From Thalassia testudinum (Eukaryota > Streptophyta > Magnoliopsida > Alismatales > Hydrocharitaceae), in NCBI GenBank assembly GCA_037157565.1, contig JAZHRO010000003.1, positions 39,197,001 to 39,261,000 on the forward strand: a stretch of DNA of 64,000 nucleotides, read 5' to 3'. A model generated the notes under the pieces. It did no database searches. It was given only the letters and a program-made list of their open reading frames with translations, and had not been told where the DNA came from. This document shows positions 58,231 through 64,000 of this stretch, piece after piece. Every line of letters starts with the position of its first letter. Position 1 is the first letter of the stretch. Made by a program: the position numbers and the translations under genes.

Positions 58231-60414
58231 CAACCAAACCTTCTCAGAGCAAAACCCCCCTACCCTTGTGCATGATCCTCTCTTTCTATTCTTAGGTCAT
58301 GCTCTCCCAGAGCCTCCAACAGTACTGGGTTATTGAGTTTCAGACCTAGAGTGCACCTGGGTCCAGGGCTGCGAATGTGGTCGCAGCCAAGGAGTGAAGT
58401 TGGGTTAGGCTGGTCGGGTCAGCACCAGGCCCATGGGGAATGGGTAACGGGTGAGACGCAAGTGATGGGTGAGCGGGGGACCTCACCCCCCAAGTGTCTG
58501 AGGCAATAAGCCCCAAGCACTTTTTCAATTTATGTGACTGCACGCATTCTTCAGCTTCAGAGGTGGGAGTAAAGTCCGACCTTTCTTTTGTGCATCGCAA
58601 CAGTAGGGTTGAAGGCTCGAATTGAGGCAGTGGAAGGTGCTGGCGACTTCAATTTTTGCCTTGAGATCACTCCTGTAAGTATTTCGCTAGACCTAGGTGT
58701 AGTGCCCGGAGCTGAAGGCACAAGAACAACACTTGGAGGTCTTCGAAGAAGCTCCTCCAATGGCACGATAGCTCGAGACCTGAAAGAGACGAATACGGGA
58801 TAAATGCCCCAGTCAGTACGGGCTCATAAGTTACGCCTTGATGAGGAAAATGCAATGGCGGCATCAGTGAGGGGTGAGCGTGTGTGAGGTGGCTTGTCGA
58901 TGTCGGAAAATGAAGTGTGTAGATGCGATTTTTGGCAGAGTGAGTAGGGGACCAAATCCCTCAATTTCTTGAGGGTTTTGGTATATAAAGCATGGCAGAG
59001 CTGATGGAGGTGATAGCAACAAGTTTCGAGCAGTGCAGCGGTGTGTACTCATCATCGGAGCTTTACCAGAGGCGGAGAAGATGAAGTGCGGGAGGCGGCG
59101 GTTGTGTGTGTTTGTGAAGGTGGAAAAATGATATAGAAACAAAGAGAGTGGAAGAGAGGGACTTATCGAGGTGGTTGAGAGGTGGAGGGCTTCGATGTTG
59201 GCCGACCAGAGCCGAAGGAGGGAGATGTGAAGGGGCGGTGACAGCGATGCAGATGAAGGAGCGCCTACCCTTTGGCTACGGAGGGTCGCGACGAAGAGAG
59301 GAAGAGTATAGGCCATCCAATTTGATGGTTGGATGGCTGGAGGAGGGAGATCCAGGGGGGTCACCGGAGCAAGGGTCTTCAATGGTCGAAGATGGTTTTC
59401 TAGGCTGTTAAACGTGCCAAGACTTGCTGAAAAGTGCGGTCGTGCGATGGTGTTTCTTTTATAGGACATAGGAAGCCCTTCTAAGCTTCGAAAGAAGCTT
59501 TCAAGCTTGGAAGGCATTTGTGAGATAGGATACCCGAACCTTTGAAAGGTTCGCATGGCCTTTTGGGAAAAACATAGAGCCCAAGGAATGGCTCAATGGA
59601 AGGTAACTTCCCAAGGAATCTGTATTTCAATTTTAGGAGAAATTGATTGATAATCGAGCGAGAAATCCTCACTCGAAACTTGACAGTAAAGGTTTAACCT
59701 TCCAAAAATGGCATGGGGACCTGCTTGTGAAGAAGTGAAAGAAATTGGGGGCCTATTTGTAAGAGAGTTCAAAAGTTAAGGCTCTAAATGAGATAGAAAG
59801 AGTCTAACTGGACAAAAATGTAAACATAGTCAAGATGATCTCAGATTGGGCCCAAATTTTGGTACAAACCTAATTTGGACCCAAGGAATCCAATGGTGAA
59901 GTTAGATTTAGGTTTTGACCAAGTTTGATTGGGTAATTTATGTAAGAACCTAAATTAGGGCAAATGTCTGTCTAAGACTATATTTTGAGTCAAGACGGGT
60001 TCTAATGGTCAAATTGAAGGTTTAAAATGCTAGAGAATATTGTTCTATGAATTTTAGAGGGTTCAGGTAAATTTTATCCGGTCCAGAACCTCAATTAATT
60101 AAGTGGGTTTGTTTTTAGGATTTCAAAAGTCTTTTAATTCTCAAAACATGTGCAAACCCTTTTCTGTCTATTCTAACCCACTTATTAGCCTTTTAGGATC
60201 ATTTCATAATTAATTATCCCCTGGGAAAACTCATGTTTATTTTGCATTCATGATATGATGGTAAAACTGTAGTTTTAACCCTGTTTTCTTGACTTTCCCT
60301 CAGAATGACTTTGTAATGAAATATGGCTCCCTAGCAGTTATGTAGGAGCACTTATTGAATTAATTGGATCAAAATGAGATATTTATGGCTCATGATGGTG
60401 TTCCCATCAGTATA

Positions 60415-61594
60415 TTAGAGATCTTTCAGTTGGACTCTTCAGGTCATTTTCTACTTAATTAACTCGAGTACTTACTAAGATATAAATTTATTTTTGATTC
60501 CTTGAAGAGTGTGATTTGGTAAGGTATTAAATCAACATTGTATTTTCCCACCCTCTAGATTGAATGCTTTTGAATCTTGAGCATCTTATCACTTACACTT
60601 ACACTTAATTAATTGACTTGTGGGAAATAATGATATAAAGTTAGGTTATGAGGTGTGAAATCTAAGAGTCTATTCTTTAAAATTGAGCTCAATTTCCTAT
60701 ATAATCCTAATACCCTTACAGGTATGGGTGACATGTTACATTAGATTCTCCCCTAAATTTTGGAAGTCCAGATCCTAACCTTGCTCCCCAATCTCCTCGA
60801 AATTCTTCATTAGGTGGCGTTCATGAACCAGATTCAAAAGAGCTACTTATCCTAGGAAAATAAGTAGAAAATGGAGTAGAAAATAAAAAATAAAATAAGC
60901 AAATAAAAGAAGAGGTGGAAGAAGAAGAAATAGAATAAAAAGAAGGTAAAGAAGAAGAAAAAAGTAGTGAGAACTAAAATAAAATAAAAGATGCCAAATG
61001 GCATATTCGAGGAGATATACACTATTTTGATCTTGTGTTGACTTTAGGATAAAAAAAGGGAGGGATAAAGCTACTTTTCTATAGTAAGGTAATTCCAAAG
61101 AAAGGGCTTGTGGGGGGGTGAAGTGCCATCTTATGTCTCAAAGAAAACTTGATTTTCTAAAATATATTGCCCACTTATCTCACTAGTTATCACATGCACA
61201 AATGCTCAATCCTTTCGATTTTATACAAACCTTTGGGTGGATTTTCGAGCAATAGAAACTTGTACTTGAGACCTAAGTCAGACGTTGATTGGAATTTGAT
61301 GGGACAAAGCAATTTGTATTCTAGTCAATACTCTAATATTGTTGAGTCTTTGGGTGTAGATTTTACATATATTTTCTATGGTTAGTGATGATTGAAACCT
61401 TGTGGCTTGTAAAACCCTACTCAGACTCATTAGTTATCAATTTTGTTTCCAACTTTGTGGGTGTGTGAGCTGCAAACCCTCAATAAACCATAATTCTTCT
61501 ACTAGGGCAACCTAGGGGTTTAAAGCCTTGGTGCATTTGGTAAATACAATCGTGATTCCTATGAAAGTTAGGTTTTTGATCTTTTTTTTTACTC
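60415..61594 (+). other. E4 3' tract, second part
   Basis: Continues E4 after the solo LTR. No gene is supported. A purine/A-rich low-complexity run lies at 60855-60985. By position it corresponds to the non-coding tract between pol and the 3' LTR in E2 and E5. Confidence 0.45.
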
Positions 61595-61622
61595 AAGGAC
61601 TAGCAAAACATTGACATGGGGG
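61595..61622 (+). other. E4 polypurine tract and pre-LTR motif
   Basis: ggactagcaaaacattgac followed by atgggggt, the same arrangement as the pre-LTR motifs of E2 and E5. Confidence 0.68.
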
Positions 61623-61624
61623 TG

Positions 61625-62757
61625 TGATTGCAACACAATTTTGCATAGTTTTCCCTCTTATTTTTTGCTATTTTTGGGTATTTTTGCAATTTTTATTTTT
61701 GCATTTGTAAATAATCAAATTTATATTATTTTTAAATTTAGCAACAAAAGTAAGCAAAATATATCCAATATTGGTCTCATATGAAAGAGCATCATACAAG
61801 GAAGCTACTAGTAAAGACAAATTTCAAAAATGATGCTCATGCAAGCTGCAACGAAGAAATAAAGTCATAAAAAAAGAAGATGTGGGCATTAGCAACCAAT
61901 GCACCACCGTCATGCCAACTCCTCTCCCTACATGCCTAGCTGCGCGTGGACTCCTTCCTAGTGCTTCCCTCCCTAGTGGCATGCCTCGACATGTAAACAG
62001 TGCACATAAGGCAGGCAAAGCACTTTCTCTATGTGACTGGAGCATGATTTTAGCTCTTTCCATGTGATAAAATCAAATCCTAATGTGATTTCCTCTATCC
62101 TTGCCATATTTTTAATCCTAAACCTATCTGGTGTGGGTTTTGAGGGGGTGATGAATTTTAGGATTTCAAGGTCAATAAATAACCTTTCATACCCCTCCAC
62201 CCATTATCTCACATCTCTCTCTCATTCCTCATTCTACCTTTCTTCTTTTCCCTCCTTCCCTCCCATTCTCTCTGGACCATGGGGAGCCTTGGGAAGATTC
62301 CCACCTTCTTGTCATTGTAGTCATCATTTCACCACGCTTGCATCATCACCTCTATGTCGAGATCCTCCTCAAGCTCATTCTTTTTCTTATTCTCTCACTC
62401 TACTTGTAATCTGACATTACTTTCCATTAATCAAATTTTGTTCTAGTAATTTATTTTTATTTGCATCAATTTCCTAGTTTCTAATTTGTAGCTAGTTTGT
62501 TTGCTATTTCTTGTGATTTTTTACTTTGTTAATTTGGATTACTTGTTAGAATTAGGAAGCCTTCATGTATCTTGTTATAAAATTCTAAATGAATATAAAA
62601 ATTCCCAAAAGTAAAAAACTAGTTTTGAACAGTAGAAAGTAATTTAGATGATTTTGCTTCCTTAAGGATAACTTTGACTCCTGCTATACTGATTTCTATT
62701 TATTTCGAAAGTTCAGTAATTTTTTTTGTAAACAATTGTGTTTTTGTGCACGACACT
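61625..62757 (+). repeat. E4 3' LTR (right end uncertain)
   Basis: Starts TGATTGCAACAC directly after the purine tract and has a TGCAA/TTGCA pair in the first 21 bases. A T-rich part is followed by a pyrimidine-rich block (62205-62275). The right end is not fixed by a partner or TSD; a terminal CA near 62757 (gtgcacgaca) is only one possibility. Confidence 0.48.
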
Positions 62758-64000
62758 TTCTTAATCACCTTGCGAATCGCATGATCAAACAATATCGTTC
62801 TCCAATCCAATTGGTAGTCGCTTGATGATGTGATGTTTCACAAACACTTTATCATCATGCCAAGCTTCACAAGCATTTTATCATCATGCCAAGCTTCATT
62901 ACATTTCTACATAGCTTGATTTCTCAGGTTCTCAAATGGCCTAGAGCACAACACATAGCCTAGTTATCTACCTTCAATCTATTTGCAACAATTGTGAACC
63001 ATTCATCGTGTATGGGTTTCATCCACTTATTTAAGTCAAAGTCTTTTTAAAAATCACCATTTTATGTGAACAACATGAACATAGATCAATTTTGAAAAAT
63101 CTCTTTGTTTTGCGAGTTTCAAAAAAGGTCTCCCACTATGCCTAATTTAATTGTTATTCCCTCTACAACTTTCAAATTAAGACACACATCAATCGTAAAG
63201 TCTCAAGTGAGAATGAACTCTCCTCTCCATATTGAGATGGTGTTGATGTCGAGGCCTGCTTACAAAAACCCAATAATATAAGAAGAAATACTTTCCACCT
63301 CACATGTCCAATTTGTGAGATCATATCGTTTTGGCCCTTTGGTGTCACTACACAATGCACATCAAACCACTACAAGTGTGCACACGACTATGTACGTGAA
63401 CTCTCGAATGTACCTAATTGAGGGGTAAGGAACTATAGGTGAGCTAGTTCCCATATGGCCCATCCCTTCCAAGAAACGAGGCCTTCGCTCCATGTACATG
63501 TCGAAGCTAATGCTCTCTTGGGTGGAGCATACTCATTCACACAGCCTCGTGGTTACATCTACCTAGTCTTGGCGGAGGACAATGGTTCATCATCACCAGG
63601 ACGATTGGCATCATGGTAGAGGGGTATAGTCCTACTAGTTTGACTAGGTTTATTTGAGATAAGTCAAACTAATCTTTTTAAATTACTAATCTCAACCTAG
63701 TCTAGAATTAAAATCAAATTCTAATCTTATTCTATATATCATATTTGAGATCACAGCCCCATGCATCCAATCACATAGACATGCATTCATTCCACAGAAC
63801 TACATCTCATGTAAAAAGGACTCCCAAATTATAGGAGTTACATGAAAAATAACTTAACTTACTCATCAACAATCCTCTCTCTGGATGATATCATGATCAT
63901 ATCATAAATCCAAAACATTGAAACTATCGAAACATTGTAGAAAAGCATCATATAGACACCCATTACATCACATGTCGAGGGAATGAGATTGTTTAATTCT
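62758..64000. other. Unassigned flank
   Basis: No coding region, RNA gene or element end is recognised on either strand. The only local structure noted is a two-copy direct repeat of 29 bases at about 62848-62897 (ttatcatcatgccaagcttc). The longest frame here is 62 codons and looks like chance. It may be the remainder of the E4 LTR plus older sequence. Confidence 0.4.

Larger units (their letters stand above)
54549..60409 (-). mobile_element. Solo LTR related to E5, inverted, split by a Tekay solo LTR
   Basis: On the minus strand it starts TGATGGGAACACC at 60409 and ends GCTCCAACA at 54549; the 5-bp TSD gtata is at 54544-54548 and 60410-60414. The parts outside 55094-58230 match the E5 LTR in order: a start with catgagccataaat, a tgagcaaccc-like middle, a ctctgggagagcat block (58304-58317) and the closing segment after the purine tract. 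Without the nested piece the LTR is about 2.72 kb, equal to the E5 LTR. No interior remains. A 230-codon minus-strand frame (58864-59556) has no counterpart in E5 and is not called as a gene. Confidence 0.88.

Noticed and set aside
58864..59556. 230-codon minus-strand frame
   Set aside because: It lies inside the inverted E5-related solo LTR; no recognisable domain and no corresponding frame in the E5 LTRs.
1..64000. CRISPR arrays, tRNA, rRNA or bacterial-type operons
   Set aside because: No regular direct-repeat/spacer array, no cloverleaf or rRNA signature seen, and the content is plant transposable elements.

Overview
The window looks like repeat-packed intergenic DNA from a flowering plant with a large genome. 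Everything I can identify is transposable-element sequence: Ty3/gypsy LTR retrotransposons of the Athila-like and Tekay (chromovirus) lineages, CACTA (En/Spm) DNA transposons and solo LTRs. I found no host gene, rRNA, tRNA or CRISPR array. The species cannot be named from this sequence.

The main result is that nearly the whole window resolves into one nested stack, with junctions supported by target-site duplications (TSDs). Oldest visible layer: gypsy element E4 (pol end and 3' untranslated tract in pieces at 44001-44057, 54114-54543 and 60415-61624, then its 3' LTR from about 61625). Into E4 went three insertions. (1) Gypsy element E3, Athila-like and heavily decayed, occupies the left part up to the end of its 3' LTR at 44000. 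(2) E5, a non-autonomous LARD-like element at 44063-54108 (TSD ttgat), has about 2.7 kb LTRs and no pol. (3) An inverted solo LTR related to E5 lies at 54549-60409 (TSD gtata) and is itself split by a Tekay solo LTR at 55094-58230.

E3 is interrupted near its 5' end by the terminus of CACTA-1 (ends at 816) and inside gag by CACTA-2 (1906-34932, TSD agt). CACTA-2 is about 33 kb as it stands but only about 9 kb without its three passengers: an inverted solo LTR of the E3 family (4774-7025), a complete Tekay element E1 on the minus strand (8720-19163, TSD attac) that splits the TNP2 transposase gene, and a complete Athila-like element E2 on the plus strand (21491-32845, TSD ctaat) that splits the second CACTA gene.

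All coding regions are pseudogenes. Once the nested DNA is mentally removed, CACTA-2 still shows the usual order: Transpos_assoc, TNP2, DUF4218, then a Transposase_24 gene with several introns. E1 has gag, protease, RT/RNase H, integrase and a chromodomain; E2 and E3 have gag, protease, RT, RNase H and integrase. E5 carries instead a nearly open acidic reading frame that I do not recognise. The last 1.2 kb (62758-64000) is unassigned.

Observations worth following up: (a) palindromic AGACGTCT pairs in LTRs of at least three retrotransposon groups; (b) a structured, locally repeated non-coding module after the coding region of E2, E3 and E5; (c) a short inverted repeat at the start of every Athila-like LTR here; (d) premature stops in E1 that are almost all TAG at expected CAG or TGG codons, as expected from decay of CHG methylation; (e) the unrecognised E5 reading frame.
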